Assembly (NCBI GenBank): GCA_947561585.1
Contig: CANNZV010002301.1
Location: 158,788 to 222,787 of the forward strand
Source of the DNA: Caprella mutica
Lineage: Eukaryota; Arthropoda; Malacostraca; Amphipoda; Caprellidae
DNA length: 64,000 nucleotides
Direction: 5' to 3'
The position numbers and the translations under genes are program-made. Position 1 is the stretch's first letter; every line of letters starts with the position of its first letter. Below the pieces are notes generated by a model that saw only the letters and a list, made by a program, of their open reading frames with translations, made no database searches and was not told the origin of the DNA. Positions 13,095-25,929 of the stretch are shown here, in pieces.

Positions 13095-13579
13095 ATAAAT
13101 CTAGAATTAGACATGCAAAAGTTCATTTAAAAATTAAGGGTTTTTATTAAAAGTCGAATTTTCATATATACAATAGCTTATTCTTCTTTTTTAACTCGAA
13201 ATTTAGGTTCATTAAACTTATAAGTTCTTGTAAAGTGAAATCGCCCTAGAACGTAAAGTCTCGAATATATATTAAAAATATTCAAATTTAAATGAATCGC
13301 ATATGGTAGAAACTTGAATAAAGAGTAAACATAAATGTCATTAAATTTATTTTAATTTAAAATCTACATTAAAATTTCTTCAACTAACTACCTACATGTA
13401 GATCAGAACCCTACCTAAATATATCCATTATTTAACCTTAAAAGGAAGAGGTTAACGAATTCAATAATGTTTATATATTCTTGCACAGACGAGCTACTTT
13501 ACTATTCAGGACTTTCAACTGAATTATTCTTGTATTATAAAGTTATTCTGTAACCTTTACCACAATTTAAAAAATATTG

Positions 13580-13800
13580 TAACGGTACTATCTAAAATAG
13601 TTCAACCATTTATAAAAATGGTACTATCTAAAATGGTACTATCTAAAATAGTTCTACCATATCTAAAATGGTACCATCTAAAATAGTTCTACCATATCTA
13701 AAATGGTACTATCTAAAATAGTTCTACCATATATAAAAATGGTACGATCTAAAACAGTTCAACCATTTATAAAAATGGTACTATCTAAAATGTATTATTA
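13580..13800. repeat. Tandem repeat of TATCTAAAAT units
   Basis: Alternating units TATCTAAAATGGTACTATCT and AAAATAGTTCTACCA, about 15-35 bp each. The pattern TATCTAAAATRGT recurs throughout. No coding potential. Confidence 0.9.
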
Positions 13801-14375
13801 AATTATTACAAATCTTCCTTATAAGAAAATAGATTCAATATAGCAAAGTAGGCTAATGAGTTTAAAATAACAATGTTCTTTTTTCTATCAGAATTAAGAT
13901 GTAGATGCGTCTAAAATCTTTATTTGATTGTAAGTTTACTACATATAGATTTTAAATGTTTATCTGAATGAATAGCTATTTACAGTATAACTCACCTAAT
14001 ATCGCGCAAGCAGCAGCTGTATTCGTTTAATTTCATCCTCTACCGTCATTACCAGCCGTAACGCTAATTTAAGTGTGGTATTGAAGCACGTAGGGGTACA
14101 CTACTGGAATCACGTGTATTACACTAACACATCACTTAATTGTTCACAATGCACTAACACTTAATTATTATCTACTTCACTAAATTTTCACTTTGTTCAC
14201 AATGCAATCAGATATTCCTAAGTGCTGACTCAGTACGCGCACCATGCCGGTTAATTTCACACTGACGAATTGTGTGTGTTTCAGTCGGCACTCCACCTGC
14301 TTGCGGTCACGTCACAGTATTCAACTAAATCAAATATTTTAGTCACATTTTGCTGAAAGTTAGTTTAAAGACAGT
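13801..14375. other. Noncoding DNA
   Basis: Somewhat less AT-rich at 14000-14330, but no ORF, splice pattern or element is recognised. Confidence 0.4.
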
Positions 14376-14445
14376 AATAATTCAAGGGGGTTCGGGGGGT
14401 GACACGCCCCCCCCCCTATACACATATATCAGTATTTGATTTCAA
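14376..14445. mobile_element. Fragment of foldback family B (internal part)
   Basis: GACACGCCCCCCCCCCTATA then CACATATATCAGTATT matches the centres of the foldback elements at 19200-19855 (GGCACGCCCCCATTACACAT) and 34270-34850. Only the middle is present. Confidence 0.5.
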
Positions 14446-14840
14446 AATGATAAAATGAAGGTGTTAACGCACGTTCGACTATAATGGTTCTCGCGGAACA
14501 GATACATTTGAAACCAAAAAATATATATATTTGTGACTCATTCTTTAGAAACAGAGTTAATACATACTATACTGTTGATTCATTCCAAAGAGCAAAGTAG
14601 GTACATTGTTTGAGAAAAGAGTGAAATCGACCAGATGGTTTGACCAGACAATGGCTGCCAGGAAGTGAACATCAGAGTGATAGATCGGTGGAGCAGAACT
14701 TGACTGCGGCAACAATGGCAGAGGATATTATATTCTCTATCGCCCAATGACTTAAGGAATGAGAAGTAATGGTTATACAAACCAAACTTATTAACAGAAA
14801 GAAATAGGTATATGACTCATCCAATTATTTAAAGATCTAT

Positions 14841-14942
14841 CTAGGTAGCAAAGCTTCTGGACAACGTTGTCCCAATATTGGGACAACGTTGTCACATTGT
14901 TCCAGCTTCTCCCAAATATTGGAACGAAGTTGTGTCTGTTTA
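14841..14942. mobile_element. Small relative of the TIR/minisatellite element
   Basis: CTAGGTAGCAAAGCTTCTGG resembles the terminus of the element at 15690. It leads into a perfect 34-bp palindrome at 14860-14893 built on GACAACGTTGTCCC and AATATT, whose wording (AATATTGGGACAACRTTG) is that of the 20-bp minisatellite unit 0.8 kb downstream. It looks like an ancestral or one-ended copy without array expansion. Confidence 0.55.
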
Positions 14943-15689
14943 TTGTTAACTTTTCATTATCAATAATGCAATTACAGTTGAATTAATTCTCCGTTAATGA
15001 CTACCATAAAGAAGTAACCAGTCAGGTTATTTGGGAGGTGGTTCATTATCCAACGATCTCTGTAGCCTCGAATCTCTGTTTGAAAATCTCGGGAAACATC
15101 TTTTAGTAGTAAATTATTTATACGTGAAGGCCTGTAAATATTTGGGACAGATATGAAATAACATTTTTGTTTTTCATATATAACGATATAGTTAAATGTG
15201 TTTCTTTTAATTATTGCAAATGTTTATGTAATGGTAAGAGATTTGAGAATATTAATGTAATATATTTTTATTCATTGTTAAAAATACATTTTTCATAATT
15301 ATTCAGGTTTTAGGATTTTTTACATTTTATTTACATTATATCTAATAAAAAATTATGTTTTAACTTTAAATTCATAGCTAGATGAAATCACTAGAATATA
15401 TTATTTTTCATCGGCAATAAGACCATATGGTACACTTTATAGTTTGTAAATTATAGGAATCTTTAGTTCTTTCACAGAGTAGCTTTATTGCATCCATGAG
15501 CTACGGTTATTACCTATATCGAGTACCGATATTGAGTTACTATCATGTACGAAAAACTCTTTATTTTCTCGATTATATACAGCCTGTTTGATTAAAGTAA
15601 TTCTTAGTAATAATATACTGAGGAATTAGAATTAAATACTCATATTTTAATAATAGAAAAGAAATATATTAATTTCAGAACTTCATTTT

Positions 15690-17003
15690 CCCAGGTAGCA
15701 ATGTTTCTTGGGCCAATATTGGGACAACTTATGCAATATTGGGACAACATTGGTGATATTGGGACAATATTGGTAATATTGGGACAAGGACAACATTGGC
15801 AATATTAGGACAACATTGGCAATATTAGGACAACATTGGCAATATTGGGACAACATTGGCAATATTGTGACAACATTGGCAATATTGGGACAACATTGGC
15901 AATATTAGAACAACATTGGCAATACTCGGACAACATTGGCAATATTGGGACAACATTTGCAATATTGGGACAACATTGGCAATATTGGGACAACATTGGC
16001 AATATTAGGCCAACATTGGTAATATTGGGACAACATTGGCAATATTAGGACAACATTGACAATATTAGGACAACATTGGCAATATTAGGACAACATTGGC
16101 TATATTGGGACAACATTGGCAATATTGGGACAACATTGGCAATATTGGGACAACATTGGCAATATTGGGACAACATTGGCAATATTGGGACAACATTGGC
16201 AATATTGGGACAACATTGGCAATATTGGGACAACATTGGCAATATTAGGACAACATTGGCAAAATTAGGACAACATTGGCAATATTGGGACAACATTGGC
16301 AATATTGGGAGAACATTGGCAATATTAGGACAACATTGGCAATACAACATTGGCAATATTGGGACAACATTGGCAATGTTAGGACAACATTGGCAATATT
16401 GGGACAACATTTGCAATATTGGAACAACATTGGCAATATTAGGACAACATTGGCAATATTAGGACAATATTGAGACAACATTGGCAATATTGGGACAACA
16501 TTTGCAATATTAGGACAACATTGGCAATATTAGGACATCATTGGCAAAATTAGGACAACATTGGCAATATTGGGACAACATTGGCAATATTGAGACAACA
16601 TTGGCAATATTAGGACAACATTGGCAATACAACATTGGCAATATTGGGACAACATTGGCAATGTTAGGACAACATTGGCAATATTGGGACAACATTTGCA
16701 ATATTGGAACAACATTGGCAATATTAGGACAATATTGGGACAACATTGGCAATATTGGGACAACATTTGCAATATTAGGACAACATTTGCAATATTAGGA
16801 CAACATTGGCAATAATAGGACAACATTGGCAATATTGGGACAACATTGGCAATATTGGGACAATATTGGCAATATTGGGACAACATTTGCAATATTAGGA
16901 CAACATTTGCAATATTAGGACAACATTGGCAATAATAGGACAACATTGGCAATATTGGGACCACATTGGGACAACAGTGGCCCGAGAATCATTGCTACCT
17001 GGG
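15690..17003. mobile_element. TIR-bounded element whose body is a minisatellite
   Basis: Both ends carry inverted 26-bp termini. The left begins CCCAGGTAGCAATGTTTCTT; the right, read in reverse complement, begins CCCAGGTAGCAATGATTCTC; both continue GGGCCA. I count 24 of 26 positions identical. Everything between is a tandem array (next entry). This architecture is that of a non-autonomous DNA transposon whose interior has expanded. No transposase ORF and no clear target duplication (left flank TTCATTTT, right flank TTAAGTTA). Confidence 0.75.
15716..16977. repeat. 20-bp minisatellite (caatattgggacaacattgg)
   Basis: About 63 copies of the 20-bp unit, with GGG/AGG, TTGG/TTTG and similar variants plus a few 11-bp partial units (near 16340 and 16628). 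Two larger blocks are near-duplicates: 16255-16470 and 16545-16740 share the same variant order. Because 20 is not a multiple of 3, open frames over the array cycle through three phases of the repeat; they are by-products, not genes. Confidence 0.97.
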
Positions 17004-17317
17004 TTAAGTTAAAGAAGATGTTCTTTCTACAAAAGTACGGACAATGAAAATAACTAAATTAAATTCTGCAATTAACTGTCGCCATGTAAGAAGGATAAAA
17101 AACTGAAACCGAGTCGTTCACAATGCCCCCTGACTCTGATTTTCTTTTGAATATTTCATCGTGTAAATAAAATTCTTTCAAGCGCCAAGAACTTCTAACT
17201 TTATTAATCTCTTAATTCAGCTGTACGATGTTAGAACATGTAAACCCAGGCGAAACTTTTTTTTCTCGGCAGATCGACTAATATCAAGAGAAATACTGAT
17301 CGTGCTTTATCATGAAA

Positions 17318-17351
17318 CTAGTGTACTTCCCGTTAAAAAATAACGGGTTTT
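17318..17351 (-). mobile_element. Helitron-like 3' terminus (copy 2, reverse)
   Basis: On the - strand, hairpin AACCCGTTATTTTTTAACGGG-type (17328-17348) followed by CTAG at 17318-17321. It matches the copies at 11083 and 18206. The element would extend rightward from 17318. Confidence 0.55.
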
Positions 17352-18155
17352 CTATGATATTTATATTGGTGTAAGTAAACAATTCACACAGTGTCGTGTC
17401 ATTTAATTATTTACTGATTACAGTGTTTAAATTTCATAGATATAACATAGATTAAAAATTAAAATTAAATATCATATCAATCTATATTCCCAAGCATATC
17501 ATAGAAACATTCTTCATTTTCTTTCTATTTAATTTATGAAAAAGGGACACGAAATATATATGTAAATATATCAACATCGGTCTTTATTATATAGAAAGAT
17601 ATCACTATATTAGACATTATCGTAATTTTTTTAAGAAACTATATTTTCATTTAAAAGAGAATCTATATTTTTAGGGGTCGTGGGGTCAACATTTAAGTTA
17701 CATTATTTTTCCGATTCGAAAAATTTCCCTTTTCTATGCAATATATTCAAAAATATCTTATATATTATGATAACTTATTAATGTTTGATGAGTAGATGAC
17801 TTTTATTTTGAAAAAATATTATATTATATCTAATTGAATATTAGATATACTTAATACGTATGATATTTATTTCAAAATTACTTAATAACTCCATATAAAA
17901 ATGTACATAATGATAAGTTAATTGTAATTATTGTGGACTAATCATAAAGAAAATTATATATATAATATATTTCAAGAACACTTGAAAATAAATATATAAT
18001 GCAATTTTCCATTGAAATAAAATCAGAATATTATGCTTGAATTTCGATGCGTTCATAACAATTTTTCAGAGCACAGAATTCTATTTTTACCGTTATAAAT
18101 ACAAATTCCCTCTGATTTGGCTTCTTTTTCAGAAAAGAAAGAATGGGTATAATGT
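17352..18155. other. AT-rich DNA between two outward-facing Helitron-like ends
   Basis: No ORF of interest. This may contain the bodies of one or two non-autonomous Helitrons in head-to-head arrangement; no 5' TC terminus could be identified. Confidence 0.35.
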
Positions 18156-18206
18156 TTGGAATTGTGGCAAACTGCACCCATTGTTTTTAACGGGCAAATA
18201 CACTAG
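18156..18206 (+). mobile_element. Helitron-like 3' terminus (copy 3)
   Basis: CCCATTGTTTTTAACGGGCA then AATACACTAGT. The stem is one base weaker than in copy 1, with CTAG at 18203-18206. It faces away from the copy at 17318. Confidence 0.55.
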
Positions 18207-19199
18207 TATACCTAATAGTAATGTGTGTTCCTTCCTTAGATAGTTAGTCTTAGTTAGTTATTAGTTAGTTGGTATATCCATCCCGCTTTCAAATAATTCT
18301 TTTACTGGTTAACTAATATTGTAACTATTATTCTACAAACCCTAATTTTATTTAAAATCTGATACTGTTCAATCTCCGTGATGAATTATCCAATTCTTTA
18401 AATCCAGATTTAAAGTCATGAAAATATTTGGATGTGTATTTGGCTGTCGATGATTAGGTCTGTTTGTTGCTCGAATGATGTTACGATTTAACATTTAAGA
18501 TACAATTAAGCGAATAATATACGATTTAACTCTATTATCAAACTCATGTTGAAGAATTAATTCGTCTAAGGTAAAAGAAAAATACGGACTGCAGAAATTC
18601 GGAGAACAGAACAAGCTGGATAACAGATATATACAATAAATCAGAAAAAAATTCTGATACAAAAAAAAACGGAAAAATAAAAATTACTTATCACGAGATC
18701 TTGGTTATCCAGATTAGTATATTTTGGATTTTTCCGGTATTGTATAAAGTATATTACGGATTATATTGTCATCCAAATTTCTAATTTCTTTTCTATTCAG
18801 CAATGATTCTGTGCACTTTCCTAAATATATCTCTCACTCCATTGAAATTCCACGTGTCCTGCTAGCGTACTGATATCTCGTATAATTTAGTAAACTTTCC
18901 CCACAGAAAATAACTTAATTGCGTTTTACTTGCCTCGCTTGCTGCTCTTCAAATAAAATTGTAAGTTCGAAGGAATTGAAGTGAAACACTTACCTATCGT
19001 AAAAAAAAGGTGACTCAGCCCTTTTGAAACAAGTCCAGTTTGTCTATATACTTAGTCCCTGGTTTTTTATTGTCATTGAATAAAGTGGTTCATTTTATTG
19101 TGTGGGTAAAGCTAAAACCAATCAATGTGATAACTAGGGTCACAAAATTATTGATTACTAGTACAGTACCTGTTAATGAATCTAAAATTTATTCTAATG
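18207..19199. other. Noncoding DNA
   Basis: AT-rich. A short TAGTTAGTTAG run lies near 18240-18270. No gene recognised. Confidence 0.45.
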
Positions 19200-19855
19200 C
19201 AAGTGTGGGTCTTTCCCATTCGCCGACCCCCGCAAAATATAATTCAAATTATTTTTTTATATGTATTTTTGTCCATGGAATCCGAAAATCAAAACTGTTT
19301 TTTGTAGAAACTAATAATTTTTGAGATTTGAGTGCTTAAAGTCATTTATTTCCTATGTATTACTGAAGGATTGGGAACTTTGAAAAAATCGTGTTTTCAC
19401 ACTTTTTGGCCAATTTTGGTCAAAGATAGCCGTAATGTAGTTTGTTGTATCCGCTAGTTTGTTGTACTGCACACTTCATGGTTGTTTAATGACCTGGCAG
19501 AAGGGTATGGAGGGCGGCACGCCCCCATTACACATATATCAGCATTGAAGTAATAAATTGAAAATATCACGGAAACTGGAAATATATTCGATATATGACC
19601 AGCGGATACAACAAACTACATGCATTATAGTTTCATGTAAAATTAAGTAATTTCAATGAAAACACGAGTTTTTTCAAAGTTCTCAATACTGCAGTAATAC
19701 AAAGGAAATAAATAACTTTAAACCCTCATATCTCAAAAACTATTAGTTTCTACAAAAAACAATTTTGATTTTCAAATTCTATGGACAAAAACACATATAA
19801 AAAAATTAAATTAGATCTGGTAGGGTCGTCAAATGGGAGAGATCCCAAGTGTGTA
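19200..19855. mobile_element. Foldback element family B, copy 1 (~290-bp TIRs)
   Basis: The two halves are inverse copies. The left half has TTTTTGTCCATGGAATCCGA, TTATTTCCTATGTATTACTG and TAGTTTGTTGTATCCGCTAG; the right half has their reverse complements in reverse order. The ~70-bp centre is GC-rich (GGGCGGCACGCCCCCATTAC). The same structure recurs at 34270-34850. No transposase. ORFs within it are by-products of the repeat. Confidence 0.85.
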
Positions 19856-22794
19856 TTATGGATGAATAAACATATTCTGATTAAACGAAACAAATTTTCA
19901 AAAGCCGAATTATAAATTAATTTTTTTTTAATTTTAGTGTCAATATTATTGTAGCCCGCAGTCAAGATATGTTTTTTATTTAATATGTATTTCTTAATAA
20001 AAGTGTGACACACGGACAGACAGACAGACGTGGATCTTATTATAATATAGATTATAGTATAATAATAATGGTTGTGTTTCCTCACATAAATTAATGAATA
20101 TTAAAAGTCAAAAGTTATATTAAGAAATAGGTATTAAGCTATTTGAAAAATATGTATATGAATTAGAATTAAATAAATACGATTGAATTATTGAATTAAG
20201 TTATATATACAAATAATAATTATGAAAAATTAAAAGCAATTATAAATTTTTCTCATTAAAAAATAAAAAATAATTGTATATATCAGTAGAAGTTAATTTA
20301 TTTATTCAAATAATAGAATAACCATTAAATCTATTCACCGCATCAATGAATGGATAAAGATTAAATTACCTCATTACTTTAATGAACGAGAGATACTTTA
20401 CTTCATTGATTCAATGCATAATTAAGTATTATCCAGAGACGAGAAATACTACTCCCTATCAGCTGTTCATTACCGCCAATTTTTCTGTGTAACAGAGTGT
20501 TACGTTTCTTAGTTTTTATTTACGAGCTTTTGCTTGCTTTCTTTCTGTTGTGTTTGGTTGATTTATGTGGAATTGAATTCATTATTTCTATGAAATATGC
20601 TGCATAGTTAATTTGTGGTAATTTATTGGTAGGTATTATATAGCTAGTTTTGACCAAGAAGCATGAAAGAATTTATAGTCAAAGTAAATTATAAACCAGT
20701 ATCTTGGAAAAAATAACAGATTGATTATTCCTGGGATATTCTCCTAATATCCCAGGAACCAATCCTTGTTTCCAAGGAATTTTTTTAAAATTATTTTATT
20801 AATTCACTGTTAAAATATTATTTTTATTCTGGAAAAAATTTGACATTATTTTTAATTCAGGGGAAAGCACTTTAAAATGAAATGAAATCAAATTGTATTC
20901 TTTGCTAAACTATGGATTCTAGAAATTTTAAACCTTATGGTTGAGCTGATCCTATGAAATTCTCTTACTTTTATAGACGAAACAATTTCAAGAAATGATA
21001 GCTGTCCCACGGGGGCCCTATCCTGAAGATATTTGTGGTGAATGGAAGAGAGGGGGCCATAACTTGGTCAAGAGATGCTGCAATTTAATTTAATTGTAGG
21101 TAGGTATCTAAAGTATTTTCTATCACATTTGCTGTCTCAGAAATTGTCGATAGAATTATATTATATAGCCTTGGTTACGCTACAATAATGTATTGTTCGT
21201 ATTAATAAATCACTAAATCAAATAATTGAAAAAAACTTTGTTTGATAGGTAAATACCCCAGTAAAAATTGTTTAACATTTTTTAATCATTTTTACAGAAA
21301 AATAACTTCTTGGGTATGTTCCGAGTTACCAAACGGTTCCATAATTTCGATAATATTTGTTAAAAAAGTATAATTTAACATTTTAACTAACTATTTTAAT
21401 TCATATTCATGATAAAAAAAATCGTTTTTAAGTTGTCAAATTTTAATTTTTTTTCACATATGATCTCAAATGTGGAACTAGGAACTTAATATGCGTTAAA
21501 AATACTTCATCCAGTTATGAAAATTTCGACGAAAAGGAAAATTAATCAGTTACAGCAAGTGTCTAATGGACGGAATAGGCAATAAAAAAACTATCGGCAA
21601 ATATATCAGTTCTCTTTTTATTCCTGCAAAGTATCCCCCTTTCAATAATCTCTTTCCCCTCGTGGATATTCTATTATTTTTTATTTTTTGTCAGTTTTTC
21701 TAACTAAGGAATGGAGTTATTCTGGAATTGACATTTCTTTATTTTTGCATCCTTCTGTTCATGCTTTCAATGAAAGAGTCTCATTTTTAAAATATAGGAA
21801 TAAAAAGAAGGCAAAATAGTATAGCTTAATAATAAAAAGTGTACAGAGAAATAGTGATGGTTATAAATTATTTATCTTTTGGTGAATTATCTAAACAGGT
21901 GAGAATGGAGAGGTGTATAAAAAAATATTTATACAAATTTAAAAAAAAAATATTGAGAAAAGATACTTATAATAAATTAAATTAATTAAATGATTTATAT
22001 CCATGGAATATCAAGAATAAAATTAGTTCCAAATGGTTCACAAACGTAGGAGGGAAAATATCTAAAAGTATTTCATCGATAAGTCTATGGAGATTACTCA
22101 CAACATTTGATTAACTTTTAATATTGCTTCTGATATCTTCGAAGAAAAATAAAGAATATTATTCTCTTTATTAGATACATAATACACAGAATATATTTAA
22201 AAAATCATATATCGATAAAAGGCAATTAAATTTAAAAAAAAACATAATTTAAATAGAAAATAGTAGTATAATTTATAGAGCATAAACTTACATCAGGTAA
22301 TCAGGATAAAAATCAAAATTATTAAATACATAATCGATAATATTAATATGATTATTACAAATATAATATAAATGATTAGTTATAATAAAGGAATTTGAGT
22401 ATGAAAAAATCGAGCGAATTAAATATTAAAGTAATTGAAATCGTGTTCTTAATTCCCTTAGATTTCTTCTAAAGCCTAATATTAAATTATAATGAGTTTA
22501 TCAAATTCTGTTCCTAATTCCTTCAGATTATTTTACATTTTTTTATTAAATCCATGAGAAAATTGACTTAATTTTTCTTACAATTACAGAAAAAAAAGAT
22601 ATATAGAACCTACCCAGAGAATAACGAATTCGATTTTAATTGAAATTCTTAAATTCAATCGAAAAGAATAAAAGAAACAAGATTCCAACGCAAAACAGTT
22701 AATATAATCCCAGAATATCAATTTACTGTGAATGATTTAAATAATGGAAGTTAATATTTTCCAGGTTTCAACGCAAAGTAGAATATGTAGTTAC
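19856..22794. other. AT-rich noncoding DNA
   Basis: No gene seen. At 19990-20055 a short stretch (GACACACGGACAGACAGACA, then AATATAGATTATAGTATAAT on the + strand) resembles 5' portions of insect non-autonomous elements, and a comparable motif in the other orientation lies at 62460-62500. Confidence 0.45.
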
Positions 22795-22938
22795 TGACTA
22801 TCACTTAGCTGACTATCACTTAGCTGACTATCACTTAGCTGACTATCACTTAGCTGACTATCACTTAACTATATCACTTAACTGACTATCACTTAACTGA
22901 CTATCACTTAACTGACTATCACTTAACTGACTATCACT
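22795..22938. repeat. 15-bp tandem repeat
   Basis: About nine copies of TGACTATCACTTARC; the first copies read TTAGC and the later ones TTAAC, with one short copy at 22868. Confidence 0.96.
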
Positions 22939-25613
22939 GTACTATAACCAAAATTGAGAGATTTTTTTTCTCCTCTACCGAACTACTGAAGAAATCCCTT
23001 CGAACACGAACAGACGAACGAAACGATCCTATTTCCCGGCAACTTTCAAAGTAATCTGAAACCCAATCAACAAAATTAGATCAATTTGGAAGAGGTTTGG
23101 AAGCTCATTGTTGCTAAATTAGGCTAATTTGAATCCCTGGTTTCTTGCCAATAGGAGAAAGCTCTGCATCGCAGACTATTGAGTTTCTTCTGGTCATCTT
23201 AGTTCGAAACGATGGGACAATTATTGGAAAACTATAAGGAAGTGAAAACTATAAGGAAACTAAGGGAGAAATTATAGGAAAGGCATGGGGAAAATGTGGA
23301 AAAATATGGAGAGACATGGGAAACTTATCAACTATAGGAAAGCTATGTGATGTTGCCTTTTTTATCAATAGTAAAATACAAAGGTAGGGAAGTAATTATA
23401 TAGATGTATAGTATAAAAGGTTTTTTTCTGATAGGAAAACAATAGTTTCTTAACTGAGAAAAATATAATAGAGATGGACATTAACGTAAAAAAAAATCAA
23501 ACAAATACGAGAAAAGTGGTTAACCATACATAAAAAATAACTAAATATGGTTATTGGTAAATTCCCTCACAGAAAATTCCACCAGGTAAATTCCAACTCC
23601 GAAAATGTCACCGCTGGAAAAAATCACCCAATAATAATTACATTAAGAATAACATTATATAAAACTAACTTTAAAGATGTTTAATGGGTGGTACAGTATT
23701 TCATTAGTTAAATAGTTATAAGTATCACTCATGGTGATAAGATACTGTGAATTTATTATTATACAATCCAAGTTCATTTAACATTATATGTCATAATTTT
23801 ATTGAAGTATGATGTACTAAAATATGTTCAACTTCAATTACAGATACTGTTCATTTTTTTTTCAAAATGGCGGAGTTTTCCAGGTGAAACTGTGAAATTT
23901 TCCTGTTGGAATTTTCCGTGGCCGAATTTACCAGCCAGGGGGTAATCCTCTTACATAATGTTAAAACAATTTATTCAGTTTACTGAAGAATAAATTATTC
24001 TATTCCATTAGAGTATTGATTGAGTTTTCAATTTCCCCAACTGGCAAATACAAGATATCTCTATTACAATAATTTCTCCTGAAGCAAATTGATCCAGTTT
24101 CAATTATCGTGAGAGCGTCCATGTTGTACCAGTTAAAGGAAAATATCCTGTAAAAGAATTGACATTCAAATTGCTTCCCAATTTATCTGATTGCTTCCTT
24201 GTTGCCGTAAGAAATAGAAACTCTTACAGTTCTCCATTAAACTCCTCTCAAATATCTTCTTTTTCATAACTGGTAATTGGTTTCCTGGTTAGGAGAAAAA
24301 CAGTGCATCGTTATTCTGAATGTTTAAGTAGATGAGCTTACTGTATCTTAATTGATAAATGATACAATAAGTGAATACACTCGATATGAATTTTCTAATT
24401 TTGTATAAACTCAAAATCGATACATGTAATAGAAAAGAAACTTATAGCTCAAAAATTATTATTTATGCCCATTATTCTCTTGACGGGAAAAAATTTTGCC
24501 AACAAATTAAAGTTAATAATAAAATTAGACATTGGATTTAATTAGAATTGATTTACGTAAATAAGGCTAGTGAAAAATAAAATAATAATATGGTTTCATA
24601 TTTTTTTTGAAAAAAATTGAGTTTGTAATACTAAAATTTACATTTATATTGAGTTTCGACGTTTTGGAAATAAATGAGCAAAAATTTAGTGTTAACCGTC
24701 ACTTCTTTTATCGCATCAAAATTTACTAATACATTGTTACTATACAGTAATATTTTATTATACCTAATCAATGTGAGCTTTCTGGAACAATAAACAGTGA
24801 AAAATATACATTTTTTTTAAATACATAAATAAATAAGTTATTTTTTTTAAATTCATAAAATCAATGAGAACGATTAAAGCGTCAAAGTGATGATGCAATG
24901 TGAATTTGCGCTCTTCAATTAATGGGATGCTAATTAGTTCAAGTTGAAGAGGAAATTTGTAGACGATCGTATTTCTAAATTAATTGTGCTAAGAACTTTA
25001 AAAGTGAGTGTCAACAGAATTTGATAAGAATACTTACTTTTGTAATGGTATATATATAAGCACGCTTTGAACAATAATTTGTGAATAAACTGTTTGATAA
25101 AATTCTAAGAAATAGTTGTCACATAGTTAATCATGAATTTGATGTGTCTTTATATATCTTAAACAATTTTTGAGGTGTCCTGCCGGATATATCGATCGTT
25201 GAATCCTAAAAGTTTTAATAGAAGTAGGTATACACTATACAATTGTAACTAATAGATACAAAGTTTTTTTTTATATTATTCATGGTTATATACTCAATAT
25301 AAAGTAGACTGAATATTATTATAGTAGCATTGACATTATTTCTAATTCCCAACACTACCTATCATTTTCGTGCATGTTTGAAGGGTTTTTAATCTTTCGA
25401 TATAACGTAAGCCGTAACAAGTAAGACTGGAAACACCTTTAAGTAATTAATGAGAAATAAGAAGGGGGATTAGTTTTTAAATTAGGGAGACCAAATGGAA
25501 AGGAAAGGAGAATTATCCTAAAACTAGTGACATTTCTATATTCGCTCTGAAAGAATATTTCTGACCGGTGTGATTGATAATTTTGTATTGGTTCAGTGAA
25601 ATATATACATACA
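22939..25613. other. AT-rich noncoding DNA
   Basis: No gene supported. Loosely related inverted segments occur at 23560-23630 (AAATTCCACCAGGTAAATTC) and 23865-23940 (GGAATTTTCCGTGGCCGAAT), possibly an eroded element. A GGAAAACTATAAGGAAGTGA-type purine-rich patch is at 23220-23340. Confidence 0.4.
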
Positions 25614-25766
25614 TACAGGGTGTCCAGAAGAAATGTAAACACATTTAAACAGATGATAACTGCATTTTTTTTAAACTCATTGAACCGAGTGATGCCAAAC
25701 AGACTTAACTTTGAAGAAAGGAAATTTATTTGAAAATGCTACTAGACGTAAGAAATCGCAGTTGAT

Positions 25767-25928
25767 ATGAATGGACAATTTAGGAGGGAGTTTCAAAAAG
25801 AACCAGCAACTCGAGTTTCCATCACTCGGTTTAGAAATAACTTTGAAGCTGATGGAACTGCTCAGGACGTCCATAAGAAGCGTTTCGGAAGACCACGTAC
25901 ATCAAAAAACACCACAGAGGAAAACTAG
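25767..25928 (+). pseudogene. N-terminal fragment of a mariner-like transposase (HTH domain)
   Basis: An ATG opens a 53-codon frame starting MNGQFRREFQKE, then VSITRFRNNFEADGTAQDV and ending KKRFGRPRTSKNTTEEN before TAG. The order (aromatic/basic helix, I.R....F...G.....K...GRPR) is that of the HTH found at the start of many insect Tc1/mariner and IS630-like transposases (DUF4817-type). GRPR is the AT-hook-like linker between the two DNA-binding helices. The remaining ~280 residues expected for a transposase are absent. The start is the first ATG after the TIR. The fragment cannot be catalytic. Confidence 0.7.
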
Positions 25929-25929
25929 A

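Noticed and set aside
15805..16964. Many overlapping frames (NIGTTLAILGQHWQY and QCCPNIANVVPILPML) as repeat proteins
   Set aside because: The 20-bp unit cycles through all frames, so these are automatic; no start context or non-repeat domain.
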